A stretch of DNA of 55,720 nt from Bacillota bacterium (GCA_023439545.1 JAEXNT010000069.1:1-55720); one strand, 5' to 3'; positions 17,983-25,414 are shown, counted from the stretch's first letter. Made by a program: numbers and translations. The notes: generated from the sequence alone by a model not told the origin.

Positions 17983-18024
17983 AAAAAGCACACCTGCGGA
18001 CATACCACTGTCCCACAGATGTGC
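17983..18024 (-). terminator. riboswitch-controlled terminator
   Basis: GCACATCTGTGGGACA pairs with TGTCCGCAGGTGTGC and is followed by TTTTTAT. Its 5' arm is also the 3' part of the upstream aptamer, so ligand binding should prevent the terminator and turn the P-type ATPase gene on. Confidence 0.85.
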
Positions 18025-18097
18025 TGATAAGCCATCCGCTGTCACTAGATCGTGACCCGGCCCCACGAACCCCGAAGGGTTCATCGCCTGCTCAGTT
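18007..18097 (-). ncRNA. NiCo (czcD) riboswitch aptamer
   Basis: The minus strand reads ACTGAGCAGGC, then a GAACCC-TTCG-GGGTTC hairpin, GTGGGGCCGGG, a GTCAC/GTGAC hairpin, ACAGCGGAT, and GCACATCTGTGGGACAGT. These elements and their order match the conserved junction of the NiCo riboswitch as I remember it (CUGAGCAGGC, GCCGGG, ACAG, GCACAUCUGUGGGACAG). P1 pairs ACTG with CAGT. A covariance search with the Rfam NiCo model would settle it. A further perfect hairpin, GCTGTCTGC/GCAGACAGC, lies just upstream at 18110-18132. Confidence 0.85.
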
Positions 18098-18164
18098 TGT
18101 ACTGTAGCAGCTGTCTGCCGTGAGCAGACAGCCTGAAAAAATGCAGTGCAAAGAGATTAATAGC

Positions 18165-18194
18165 ATTATATGATGGGACCGGTCATCTTGTCAA
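18165..18194 (-). promoter_or_regulatory. sigma-A promoter of the riboswitch-ATPase unit
   Basis: TTGACA at 18194-18189 and TATAAT at 18170-18165 with an 18-bp spacer, upstream of the riboswitch. Confidence 0.88.
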
Positions 18195-18256
18195 TTAAAA
18201 TTTGTAATATATTACTTTATCTGGTACAAACTCCATTCGGAGGATCAGGCGCTATA

Positions 18257-19258
18257 CTAATTCACGTACCGGTCGACATCATCGAGCGTAATCCCCTGGT
18301 GCAGAGCTATGTTTAGCCCGTTTGCGATAACCTTGGCGATTTTCCTGACGACTTCGTCTATCTCCTTCGGCGTGACGATCAGGTTACCGACATAGGGTTC
18401 GAGAACCTCCTGTATCATTCCGTATTTTTCGTCCCTGTCTATGCTTTTCATCATATTATAGAATTCAGTGCCTTTGGGCGCCTGTTCTATCATGCTGTCG
18501 AGCACCAGGTCTATCGTATCGTTCGCCATTGTCGCGGCGTCTACAACCGTGGGCACCCCAATAGCTATAACAGGTATTCCGAGCGTGGCCCTAGACAGCT
18601 CCATCCGCTTGTTTCCTACGCCCGATCCCGGCGAAATGCCTGTATCGGCGATTTGAATGGTCGTATTCACACGATCCATCTTACGCGATGCCAATGCATC
18701 GATCGCAATGACATAATTAGGTTTGATACGATCGATGATACCTCTTACGATCTCGCCCGTTTCGATCCCCGTAATTCCCAAAACTCCCGGGGCAACGGCG
18801 CAAACAGGCCTAACCCCCTTGTCTACCTGTTCGGGAATATATTCCAGCAGGTGCCTGGTAACCATCATACTTGAAACGACCTTCGGGCCTAACGCATCAG
18901 GAGTGACATTCCAGTTGCCGAGTCCGACCACGAGCGTCATTGTTTTTTCGTTCAGCTCGAGTATCGATGAAAGCTCCTTTGCAAGAGCTTTACACGTATT
19001 TTCATAAAGCTCCTGGTTATTGTCGCGAAGACCCGGTATCTCAAGCGTGATATAATTCCCCATCGGTTTGCCGATACTTTTCTCTCCGGCGGGCGTAGTA
19101 ACGCGCACCCTGGTTATCTTTATCTCGTCGTCACCTGCTTCCTCGGCCGAGACGCCGGGTATATCCGCCTGGCTCCCGCCCTCCTTCAGGGATTGTTCCC
19201 TTAACAGCTCGTGAGCTTCAAGCGTTAAATCTGTTCTGACATTTTTCAATCCGGACAT
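18257..19258 (-). CDS. gpr: germination protease Gpr
   Basis: Gpr (peptidase family A25) degrades small acid-soluble spore proteins early in germination and is made as a zymogen in the forespore. The product of 333 aa matches the family. Conserved segments include VRTDLTLEA at the N-terminus, TLVVGLGNWNVTPDALGP, VCAVAPGVLGITGIET, YVIAIDALASRKMDRVNTTIQIADTGISPGSGVGN (given in part: AIDALASRK, DTGISPGSGVGN) and VTPKEID. The start at 19258 is supported by GAGAGG about 8 nt upstream. It shows that the organism belongs to a sporulating lineage. A forespore sigma-G promoter is expected but I could not place one with confidence. It is divergent from rpsT. Confidence 0.95.
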   Translation of the reverse strand: MSGLKNVRTDLTLEAHELLREQSLKEGGSQADIPGVSAEEAGDDEIKITRVRVTTPAGEKSIGKPMGNYITLEIPGLRDNNQELYENTCKALAKELSSILELNEKTMTLVVGLGNWNVTPDALGPKVVSSMMVTRHLLEYIPEQVDKGVRPVCAVAPGVLGITGIETGEIVRGIIDRIKPNYVIAIDALASRKMDRVNTTIQIADTGISPGSGVGNKRMELSRATLGIPVIAIGVPTVVDAATMANDTIDLVLDSMIEQAPKGTEFYNMMKSIDRDEKYGMIQEVLEPYVGNLIVTPKEIDEVVRKIAKVIANGLNIALHQGITLDDVDRYVN

Positions 19259-19382
19259 TATAAAACCTCTCATTCCTAAAATTCCGACGCTTGCGTGAAA
19301 ATCGCCAAGCCGGTTCTTTTTACTAGTTTTCCACATAAAAGCCCGAAAAATAAGTAAAAAAGATTTTGACTTGCTATTTGCC

Positions 19383-19411
19383 TTGCTTTTTAAAATTTTT
19401 CATGGTAGAAT
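19383..19411 (+). promoter_or_regulatory. sigma-A promoter of rpsT
   Basis: TTGCTT at 19383-19388 and TAGAAT at 19406-19411 with a 17-bp spacer, 46 bp before the rpsT start. Confidence 0.7.
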
Positions 19412-19456
19412 ATCTGATGTTAATAATGACAAATAAGATCGCAGGAGGTGAAAGGT

Positions 19457-19720
19457 TTGCCAAATATAAAATCAGCAATTAAACGAGTTGAAGTCACTAA
19501 GACGAAGACTATCAAGAATACGATAAAGAAGTCCGCCCTCAAGACTGCTATTAAGAAATGCGACGAAGTAATCACAGCTAAGGACGCATCGGCTTCATCC
19601 GTATTGAGTAACACTGCAAAGGCCATAGACAAGGCGGCTGCAAAGAACTTACTTCACAAAAACACCGCTGCGAGAAGAAAATCCAGGCTTGCAAAGGCTC
19701 TGAACACGGCAAACAAATAA
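19457..19720 (+). CDS. rpsT: 30S ribosomal protein S20
   Basis: S20 binds 16S rRNA early in 30S assembly. The product of 87 aa is highly basic and helical, with PNIKSAIKRVEV at the N-terminus and KNTAARRKSRLAKALN at the C-terminus, both typical. The start is TTG at 19457: AGGAGG lies at 19443-19448, 8 nt upstream, and S20 proteins begin M-P-N-I-K-S-A. A GTG at 19448 overlaps the ribosome binding site. A TTG start fits the autoregulated, poor start codon of rpsT known in E. coli. Confidence 0.96.
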   Translation: MPNIKSAIKRVEVTKTKTIKNTIKKSALKTAIKKCDEVITAKDASASSVLSNTAKAIDKAAAKNLLHKNTAARRKSRLAKALNTANK

Positions 19721-19759
19721 AGCCGGGAACATATCGATATAACAGATTCGTAAAACAAA

Positions 19760-19812
19760 CAAAAAAAGCACGTGCATCTTGTGGAATATTCCAGGTGGCC
19801 GGGCTTTTTGTT
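19760..19812 (+). terminator. terminator after rpsT
   Basis: AAAAAAGC and GCTTTTTG enclose an interrupted stem with a GGAATATTCC palindrome at its tip and a T-rich end. It lies in the convergent gap between rpsT and holA and may act in both directions. Confidence 0.65.
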
Positions 19813-19881
19813 TTGTGCGTTGATTCATTGTGCCTGTAACTTTTCCAATTGTTCCCGTACACTATTGCAACTCAGCGCGAC

Positions 19882-19948
19882 AGCCCGGTTTCTTCGTTAG
19901 CCCGGTTTTCACTCAGCCCGCCTATCGCGACAACCCGGTTATCATCAG
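19882..19948. repeat. 17-bp tandem repeat across the holA stop codon
   Basis: About four degenerate units of 16-17 bp (AGCCCGGTTTCTTCGTT and variants on the plus strand) start in the last HolA codons and continue past its stop at 19922-19924. It parallels the repeat at the cobT stop. Confidence 0.65.
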
Positions 19949-21001
19949 TTCAACGGCAGCCTTATCCTCAAGCCTTCCGGTCTTGATGGCAAGATCGAGT
20001 TCGAGACCCGTTGAGATAGCTTTCTCGAGCCTTTCAGCAGTGAAGCTTCTCGCCTGGCTGACCAGTTTTCCTGCGATAAACGGCGGCACTTTGAAGTGAG
20101 CTGCTATTTCTCCCTGTGAGGCCCCGTCCCTTACCAGCATTTTAACCTGCATCAACTGCCTGAATTGTCTGGCTATCATGTACATAACCTTAGGCATAGG
20201 CTCCTTAAGGGCCTCCATATCGTTCAGAAGCGCAAGCGCTTTTGCGCAATGTCCTGCGGCTATAGCGTCGGTAAGATCGAACACCTTGCTTTTGACAGAT
20301 TTCGTACATACCCTGGAAACGTCAGCACCGGTCAACCGCACGCGATCTCCGGCGTAAGCGCATAGCTTTTTGATTTCATTGTACAGATCATCCATTCCTG
20401 TCTCGCCATATTCTACGATCATCGCCGCAACAGAAGGATCCGCCTCATGCCCCAACTCCTTCACCCTTTTGACGACCCATTCCGCAAGCTCGTCAGGTTT
20501 TTTATAATTGAATTCAACAATAAGTCCGTTTTTATCGATCAGCTCCACATACTTTATCCTTTTATCGATCTCCGGCTCAATAAAGACCAGACAGGCATGC
20601 TTCGGCATGCTGGCAAGGAGGTCCGAAAGCTCGTCCGACCTTCCGGCTTTTTTACCTTCGCCTGCTTTTTTGCTTTCGCCGCCCTTTTTACCCGCATCCT
20701 CGGACTTTTTTCCGCCTTTGAAAAGACCCGAATTCTTTACGATGACTAATTTTCGTTCCGAGAAAACAGGCGCTGTCTCGCAATTATCGATAATTGCCGA
20801 AGGCGAGACCTTTCCTTCGAGCACGACCTTGTTCAGGAGCCTGAAATCATCCGTAAGGATTGCTTTTTCTATCTGCTCCGTATAATTTCTCTTGAGATAC
20901 TCCTCCTGCCCGTAAAAAAGATAAAGACATCCGATATCCTTTCCCTTTATCTCTTTCCACAGCGTCTTTTCATTTCCGGCATACTGGTCTTTTCCTGCCA
21001 A
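19922..21001 (-). CDS. holA: DNA polymerase III delta subunit
   Basis: HolA opens and loads the sliding clamp as part of the clamp-loader complex. The 359-aa product fits the family: LYLFYGQEEYLKRNYTEQI at the N-terminus, then a RecA-like domain, PKVMYMIARQFRQLMQVK near residue 263, and the C-terminal collar region (FKVPPFIAGKLVSQARSF, shown in part). An in-frame lysine/glycine-rich insert around residues 97-121 (GKKSED, GKKGGE, SKKAGE, GKKAGR) is not part of the family core and comes from an 18-bp tandem repeat. It lies 6 bp downstream of comEC, and the two are probably one operon, as in many Firmicutes. Confidence 0.92.
   Translation of the reverse strand: MAGKDQYAGNEKTLWKEIKGKDIGCLYLFYGQEEYLKRNYTEQIEKAILTDDFRLLNKVVLEGKVSPSAIIDNCETAPVFSERKLVIVKNSGLFKGGKKSEDAGKKGGESKKAGEGKKAGRSDELSDLLASMPKHACLVFIEPEIDKRIKYVELIDKNGLIVEFNYKKPDELAEWVVKRVKELGHEADPSVAAMIVEYGETGMDDLYNEIKKLCAYAGDRVRLTGADVSRVCTKSVKSKVFDLTDAIAAGHCAKALALLNDMEALKEPMPKVMYMIARQFRQLMQVKMLVRDGASQGEIAAHFKVPPFIAGKLVSQARSFTAERLEKAISTGLELDLAIKTGRLEDKAAVELMITGLSR
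20639..20713 (-). repeat. in-frame 18-bp-period repeat inside holA
   Basis: Units encode GKKSED(A), GKKGGE, SKKAGE and GKKAGR. The DNA units (GGTAAAAAAGCCGGAAGG, AGCAAAAAAGCAGGCGAA) share an AAAGCCGG core with the repeats in the ASKHA and comEC genes. Confidence 0.8.
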
Positions 21002-21007
21002 TCGCTT

Positions 21008-23530
21008 TCAACCCGCTTTCTCTTCTACAGTTCTGTTTATTTTAATGGTCTTCCCATCACTTTTCAATATTACCGCACCGCACTCATCGGTCCTGAAACA
21101 TTCCACGCCTCTTTCCTCCAACAGCCCCAGCGTTTGCTCGGACGGATGCCCGAAATTGTTTTTGCCGACGCTTATAACGGCTGCCTTCGGATCAACCAAG
21201 TCCAGGAAATCAGCACTCGTAGAGGAAGTAGAGCCATGGTGCGCAATTTTGATGACATCCGCAGCAAGGTACATATCACTGGCCGATCCAGCTGCATTCG
21301 AATTTTCTGCTGCATTCAGGTTTCCGGCAGGAAAAGCAGTGTTACCGCCGGCTTGAATACTGCTGTCGGTTACCGTTTTACCGCCGGCTTTCGTTCCGCT
21401 GTCGGCTTCCATTTTGCCTGCCTCGCTGACCAACTCTTCCTCCACTTCCATCTCGGCGTCTCCCGTAAATAAAACCGAAGTTTTGCCATAACATAATTTT
21501 AACACGAGAGATGTATTATTTAAAGCATCTGCGTTGACTTCACAATCGCGTACAGGGCTCAGAACCCGGAGTGTGGTCTTTTCGTCGAGGCGGATAACGT
21601 CTCCCTTCGAGCATCTCGCCACAGGTATACCCCTTGCCTCCGATACTCCGAGCAGCCCCGAGAACTCGCTGTTATCAGAAAGCGACGGAATTATGAGCCT
21701 TTCCACCTTAACCAGCTTCAGGACATCCTTCAGGCCTTGCGTGTGGTCGGCGTGCGGATGAGTCGCAATTACCGCATCCAGGTTCATGACGCCTCTGTCG
21801 AGCAGGAACGGCACAACGGTTTGTTCACCCACCTTTGAGGTCATATTCGGGTTGGTGCTGCCTCCCCCGTCGATGAGCACGGTCCTCCCTGCGTATGTCC
21901 TGATAAAAGCCGAATCCCCTTCTCCTACGTCGAGGAACACCACTTCAAGGCCGCCCGGTATAAAGCTGAAGGCCATAGCCACTACCGCCGCGGCAGTTAC
22001 TGCAGCAGCGGCATGATGAAACCTCACTCGTATACCCTTTAGGGGCTTATACCAAAGTATAAACCATACACAAGTATAATATAGTATCGCAAGAAAAACC
22101 GGCGGTGTAACTGTCCTTACAGAAGCAAATGGAACGCTTGAAGACCACTTTGTAATATACAGCAGGGCGCTCAGAAATACATTATTCAGATAGCCAATAA
22201 GCTGTGAAAGAGCAATACTGAACTGTCCGAACACTGCCATCAGTGTGCCGAGTATCGTTATCAGTTCGAGCAAAGGGGCTGCAAGTATATTGGGGATTAC
22301 TGAAATAAGCGAGAGCTTGTTAAAATGTATCAGTGTGAGCGGAAGTACTCCGAGCTGTGCCGCCACTGTAGCAGACAACACTTCAACAGCCTTTTTCGGG
22401 ATAAACCTGCAAAACATGAGCTTGCTGATATTTTTATAAAGCATGACAATTCCGAGCGTTGCGCCGTACGACAGCTGAAAGCCGATGTTGAACAGCATAC
22501 CGGGACTGGCGGCCAGCAGTATGATGCAGGAAACAGCCAGGGCTGCATACACGTCGGGTTCGCGGTAAAGCACTGCCGCTACAAGCAGCACGTCCGCCAT
22601 AAGGACTGCCCGGAGCACCGACGGTTCAAAACCGGTAATATATACAAACATAACAAGGAAAGCGATTATTATTATGTTTGCGATGTTTTTTCTTATATGT
22701 AGCAGTTTTAGCAGAAAGGAGAGCGGAAGAATGAGAAAGGCCACATTCGCTCCCGAAACGGCCATTATATGAGTGAGCCCGGCGTTGCTGAACGCCTCCT
22801 GCACTTCTTCTGAAAGGCCCTCCCGGTATCCGATTAGCATACCGTTCAAAAGTCCTGCCTGTTGTCGAGGCAAGCTTCTTTGAATGACTCTGACGATACT
22901 GTTCCTTATGGATAGTCCGGTCTGCACGAGGAAATTTCCTTTTTTCCCCTTCCCTGCTTCAATGCTGTACGGATAGGCGAAAACCGACGCCCCGACGCCC
23001 TTCTGCGCAAGATGTCTTCTATAATCAAAGCCTCCCGGGTTTCTGACTCCCTTCGGCTGTGTCAGCACACCTTCGAATGTGATCTCTCGTCCGAAATCAA
23101 AAAAGCCCGCCTCATCATCCGGCAGTGTTGACAGCAGTATTTTACCGCCTGTCTTTTCGAAGCTTTCACCATAGCCTTTCTGAATACCGGCAACTTTGAC
23201 CGTATAGACCACTTTTCCGTTCTTCAATTCAGGTTCCGATACAATAAAACCCCTGACCTTTACATCGTTGCCGTTGATGTCGGCAAAAGCGTTGAGCTGG
23301 ATTCTGTCCGTCATGAGAAACTCCAGTGATCCCAGAAGAAAGAAAGCCAGCATCACCGCAGGCACTAAAACGCCATTCTCCAATACTTTCCGGATGTTAA
23401 GCAACAGTACGAGTAATAAAACAAATACGCTTAAAACCAATAACAGCGAATCTGACAAAAACGCCGTTATGATGCCGGATATCAGCATTATGCAAAAGGA
23501 AACGATGGGACGTTTGTAAATAATACTCAC
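21008..23530 (-). CDS. comEC: DNA internalization competence protein ComEC/Rec2
   Basis: ComEC forms the inner-membrane channel for single-stranded DNA uptake. The domains in order are N-terminal membrane segments, an OB-fold (DUF4131) at about residues 60-190, the Competence membrane domain (GMLIGYREGLSEEVQEAFSNAG, in part, and HIMAVSGANV near residue 252), and a C-terminal metallo-beta-lactamase domain (VVFLDVGEGDSAFI, IATHPHADHTQG, LFTGDAE, KIAHHGSTSSTS). The start is GTG at 23530 with AAAGG about 8 nt upstream. An eight-unit repeat (for example KAGGKTV, QAGGNTA) is inserted between the TGDAEMEVEEEL and KIAHHGS motifs. The beta-lactamase metal ligands are intact. Confidence 0.94.
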   Translation of the reverse strand: MSIIYKRPIVSFCIMLISGIITAFLSDSLLLVLSVFVLLLVLLLNIRKVLENGVLVPAVMLAFFLLGSLEFLMTDRIQLNAFADINGNDVKVRGFIVSEPELKNGKVVYTVKVAGIQKGYGESFEKTGGKILLSTLPDDEAGFFDFGREITFEGVLTQPKGVRNPGGFDYRRHLAQKGVGASVFAYPYSIEAGKGKKGNFLVQTGLSIRNSIVRVIQRSLPRQQAGLLNGMLIGYREGLSEEVQEAFSNAGLTHIMAVSGANVAFLILPLSFLLKLLHIRKNIANIIIIAFLVMFVYITGFEPSVLRAVLMADVLLVAAVLYREPDVYAALAVSCIILLAASPGMLFNIGFQLSYGATLGIVMLYKNISKLMFCRFIPKKAVEVLSATVAAQLGVLPLTLIHFNKLSLISVIPNILAAPLLELITILGTLMAVFGQFSIALSQLIGYLNNVFLSALLYITKWSSSVPFASVRTVTPPVFLAILYYTCVWFILWYKPLKGIRVRFHHAAAAVTAAAVVAMAFSFIPGGLEVVFLDVGEGDSAFIRTYAGRTVLIDGGGSTNPNMTSKVGEQTVVPFLLDRGVMNLDAVIATHPHADHTQGLKDVLKLVKVERLIIPSLSDNSEFSGLLGVSEARGIPVARCSKGDVIRLDEKTTLRVLSPVRDCEVNADALNNTSLVLKLCYGKTSVLFTGDAEMEVEEELVSEAGKMEADSGTKAGGKTVTDSSIQAGGNTAFPAGNLNAAENSNAAGSASDMYLAADVIKIAHHGSTSSTSADFLDLVDPKAAVISVGKNNFGHPSEQTLGLLEERGVECFRTDECGAVILKSDGKTIKINRTVEEKAG
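21281..21424 (-). repeat. in-frame 18/36-bp-period repeat inside comEC
   Basis: Eight 6-residue units lie end to end: EAGKME, ADSGTK, AGGKTV, TDSSIQ, AGGNTA, FPAGNL, NAAENS, NAAGSA. At DNA level GCCGGCGGTAA recurs 36 bp apart (AAAGCCGGCGGTAAAAC and CAAGCCGGCGGTAACAC). The core matches the ASKHA gene repeat. Confidence 0.8.
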
Positions 23531-23685
23531 TTTAATGCCTTTTTAGCTTTATTATATAAAAAATAATCCCAATTGTAAATATTTTACATCCTAAATTGTA
23601 AAAACTTGTATTGTTTTTGTTGGCGTTGCTTTTCACATTAGCTCATGTTCTATGAAGAATATGCGAGGCTGTCAAAATCAGTAGT

Positions 23686-23805
23686 TGGACAAAAATTCAA
23701 GTAATGGGCGCTTTAGTCAACACAATTATGAACTTAGCGCACCCCCTGACACTAAGAATTCACATTTTCACCTGTATATTTGCCCTCTACTTGAATTTTT
23801 GTCCA
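23686..23805. mobile_element. 120-bp MITE-like element with perfect 18-bp inverted ends
   Basis: TGGACAAAAATTCAAGTA at 23686-23703 is exactly inverted at 23788-23805. The 84-bp interior has no coding capacity of its own. The ends look like transposon terminal repeats; no transposase is present, so it is either a non-autonomous element or the scar of a deleted insertion sequence. Confidence 0.6.
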
Positions 23806-23874
23806 GTTTATAGCATATATCCTGCATCTCTGGCTATTTTCGGACTTTATAACAAGTACGGACTACTTGTAAAA

Positions 23875-24096
23875 CTATACCTTGAGCTGGCAATACCTTG
23901 GGCTGACAATACCTTGAGCTGACAAGCCTCTTTCCGCAGGGTTTTGAAACAAATGTATCTTAACAATTACTTTAGTCGGTTCAGCGGTCATTTCCGCCAA
24001 AAAAACATGGCCGTACCAACCGCCGCCCAGTGACATGATTTTTTGCGGATTTGTCCTAAAATATCTTTTTATAATTACTACTTCACTATAAAACAA
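23875..24096 (-). pseudogene. phosphotransferase-like N-terminal remnant
   Basis: The 73-codon frame contains LGGGWYGHVFLAEM and KVIVKIHLF, which resemble the nucleotide-binding loop and lysine strand at the N-terminus of aminoglycoside/choline-type phosphotransferases. The catalytic loop and everything after it are missing. The last 16 or so codons are encoded by a 16-bp tandem repeat. I regard it as a decayed fragment, with modest confidence in the family. Confidence 0.35.
23879..23926. repeat. 16-bp tandem repeat, three copies
   Basis: ACCTTGAGCTGGCAAT, ACCTTGGGCTGACAAT and ACCTTGAGCTGACAAG lie head to tail. They end the phosphotransferase-like frame on the minus strand. Confidence 0.85.
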
Positions 24097-24124
24097 AACC
24101 AGCGAGCATCGTCTACCCGCTGGT
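24091..24124 (-). terminator. terminator after the NlpC/P60 gene
   Basis: ACCAGCG and CGCTGGT form a 7-bp stem followed on the minus strand by TTTGTTTTAT, about 100 nt past the NlpC/P60 stop. Confidence 0.65.
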
Positions 24125-24150
24125 AAATTCCCGTTATTTAAATTTTCGAT

Positions 24151-24181
24151 TGGAACAAAAAAACCGTCCCTGCGTTTCTTT
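24151..24181 (-). repeat. REP-like repeat, copy 3 (degenerate)
   Basis: GAAACGCAGGGACGG followed by TTTTTTTGTTCC on the minus strand belongs to the same family as the repeats flanking ligA. It lies just past the 3' end of the NlpC/P60 gene and is followed by GAAACAAAGCGAAACAAA-like short repeats. Confidence 0.6.
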
Positions 24182-24225
24182 CCCTTTTTTTGTTTCGCTT
24201 TGTTTCGCCTTTGCCTTTGTCCCGC

Positions 24226-25149
24226 TTACGACAGATAATCCTTTGCCTTCATATAGTTCCGGTTGTAGTAGCTGTCGCCAAGGCTGCTGATCGTAACTTC
24301 CCTGTTGAGGTACGACGATGCGTGGATGAATTTGTTGTTGCCGATATAAATGCCAACATGGTTGATACTGTTGTGTCCGCCGTTCGTATCGAAGAATACC
24401 AGATCGCCGGGCAGAAGCTCGTCGCGTTTTACTGAGCTACCGCTCCGGCTCAGATCAGCCGCGGTCCTTTCATGCGAAATACCGAACCTGTCAAGCACAT
24501 AGCCTACGAAACCGGAGCAATCAAAGCCCTTCGTGGAGTAGCCACTTCTTACATACTTTACACCCAGCAGTTTTTTTGCATAAGATACTATCTGCTGCCT
24601 GATGTCCAGGCTTTCGTCGACTGAAGCGTTAAGCGCAGCAGCGGCTTCTTCGGTAACGCCCCTTGATGTCTTTTGGTCGTTTTCCTTGACATAAGCGCCG
24701 TTCACCCAGCCGTATCTTTCCTCGCCTATCGAGATGCGGTACCAATCGCCTGAGTGTTCAAAAATATCGACTTTTGTGCCTTTATCGAGTTTGGTTATTA
24801 CTTCCGACGAGGTATTCGGTTTGCTTCTTACGTTCACATTGTTTTCGGTAACGGCACCGATCGCAATCTTTTCGTCGCGCACGGTGAGAAACTGGTCATT
24901 TATCCAGCCCGAAGCGTCATTGTAGCTCACTTTGTACCAATCGCCCTCGCTTCCAAGGATCGAAACCTTGGTTCCCTTGGTCAGTTGGTCGAGAATTTTA
25001 GCTGAAGTATCCGGGCTTGACCTGAAGTTCACATTGTTTTCAGTTATAACGCCCGTTTTAGTTGTTTCAGCCAGAACCGCGCCCGACATAAATATGCCGA
25101 CCAGCAGCGCAGCTGATAATGAAATGATCAGCTTTTTGAATACCGGCAT
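24226..25149 (-). CDS. secreted SH3-SH3-NlpC/P60 cell-wall hydrolase
   Basis: It is probably a peptidoglycan endopeptidase (C40 family) acting outside the cell. A signal peptide covers residues 1-27 (KKLIISLSAALLVGIFMSG, AVLA-ETT cleavage). Two bacterial SH3 domains follow (NNVNFRSSPDTSAKIL and NNVNVRSKPNTSSEVI), then a linker and the NlpC/P60 domain. The catalytic Cys is in FDCSGFVGYV, the His in NHVGIYIG and the third polar residue in FIHASS. The 307-aa length is normal. The leader carries a c-di-AMP riboswitch, a known regulator of such hydrolases, so expression should fall when c-di-AMP is high. Confidence 0.94.
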   Translation of the reverse strand: MPVFKKLIISLSAALLVGIFMSGAVLAETTKTGVITENNVNFRSSPDTSAKILDQLTKGTKVSILGSEGDWYKVSYNDASGWINDQFLTVRDEKIAIGAVTENNVNVRSKPNTSSEVITKLDKGTKVDIFEHSGDWYRISIGEERYGWVNGAYVKENDQKTSRGVTEEAAAALNASVDESLDIRQQIVSYAKKLLGVKYVRSGYSTKGFDCSGFVGYVLDRFGISHERTAADLSRSGSSVKRDELLPGDLVFFDTNGGHNSINHVGIYIGNNKFIHASSYLNREVTISSLGDSYYNRNYMKAKDYLS

Positions 25150-25164
25150 TTCGCCCTCCTATAT

Positions 25165-25302
25165 ATGCTTCCGAAGTTAGCTGGCGGGTGCGGATAATAG
25201 GACTACCCTACCGTTCACGTTGAAAACGTGAGCGGATTAACCCCTTTCTTGGTTCCTCCGTACTCCTTTTACAAGGAGATTCAGCTTATTTGCGGCAATT
25301 TG
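25165..25302 (-). ncRNA. c-di-AMP (ydaO-yuaA) riboswitch
   Basis: The minus strand carries, in order, GCCGCAAATAAGCTGAATC, GGAGGAACCAAG, GGGGTTAATCCGC, a CACGTTTTCAACGTG hairpin, GGTAGGGTAGTCC, CCGCACCCGCCAGCTAAC and TTCGGAAGC. These match the conserved blocks of the ydaO class (GGAACC, GGGGUGAAUCC, ACCCGNCAGCUAAC-CUCGUAAGC). It lies directly upstream of a SH3-NlpC/P60 gene, the most common target of the class. A scan with the Rfam ydaO-yuaA model would confirm it. Confidence 0.93.
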
Positions 25303-25317
25303 AACCGTTGCAGTAAC

Positions 25318-25347
25318 ATTATAACCTATTTGAAAAATAATTGTCAA
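25318..25347 (-). promoter_or_regulatory. sigma-A promoter of the ydaO-NlpC/P60 unit
   Basis: TTGACA at 25347-25342 and TATAAT at 25323-25318 with an 18-bp spacer, directly upstream of the riboswitch. Confidence 0.85.
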
Positions 25348-25414
25348 ATTATTGCCAGAACTATTTTGTTTGCATTATGTAAACCAGATGTTAAATAAAG
25401 CCATTATCTCCTGC

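Larger units (their letters stand above)
23531..24097. other. intergenic stretch with decayed elements
   Basis: Between comEC and the NlpC gene terminator there is no intact gene. It holds an AT-rich comEC promoter region (23540-23600), a 120-bp inverted-repeat element (23686-23805), a three-unit 16-bp repeat (23879-23926) and a short phosphotransferase-like remnant. A 72-codon plus-strand open frame at 23704 lies across the inverted-repeat element and has no ribosome binding site. Confidence 0.6.

Noticed and set aside
17891..18016. N-terminal extension of the P-type ATPase
   Set aside because: It would translate the riboswitch terminator; the start at 17890 has a proper ribosome binding site.
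17983..18132. yybP-ykoY manganese riboswitch in front of the P-type ATPase
   Set aside because: The typical loop sequences of that class are missing, while the NiCo blocks match in order.
23704..23922. 72-codon hydrophobic frame on the plus strand
   Set aside because: It lies across the inverted-repeat element and the 16-bp repeat, with no ribosome binding site.
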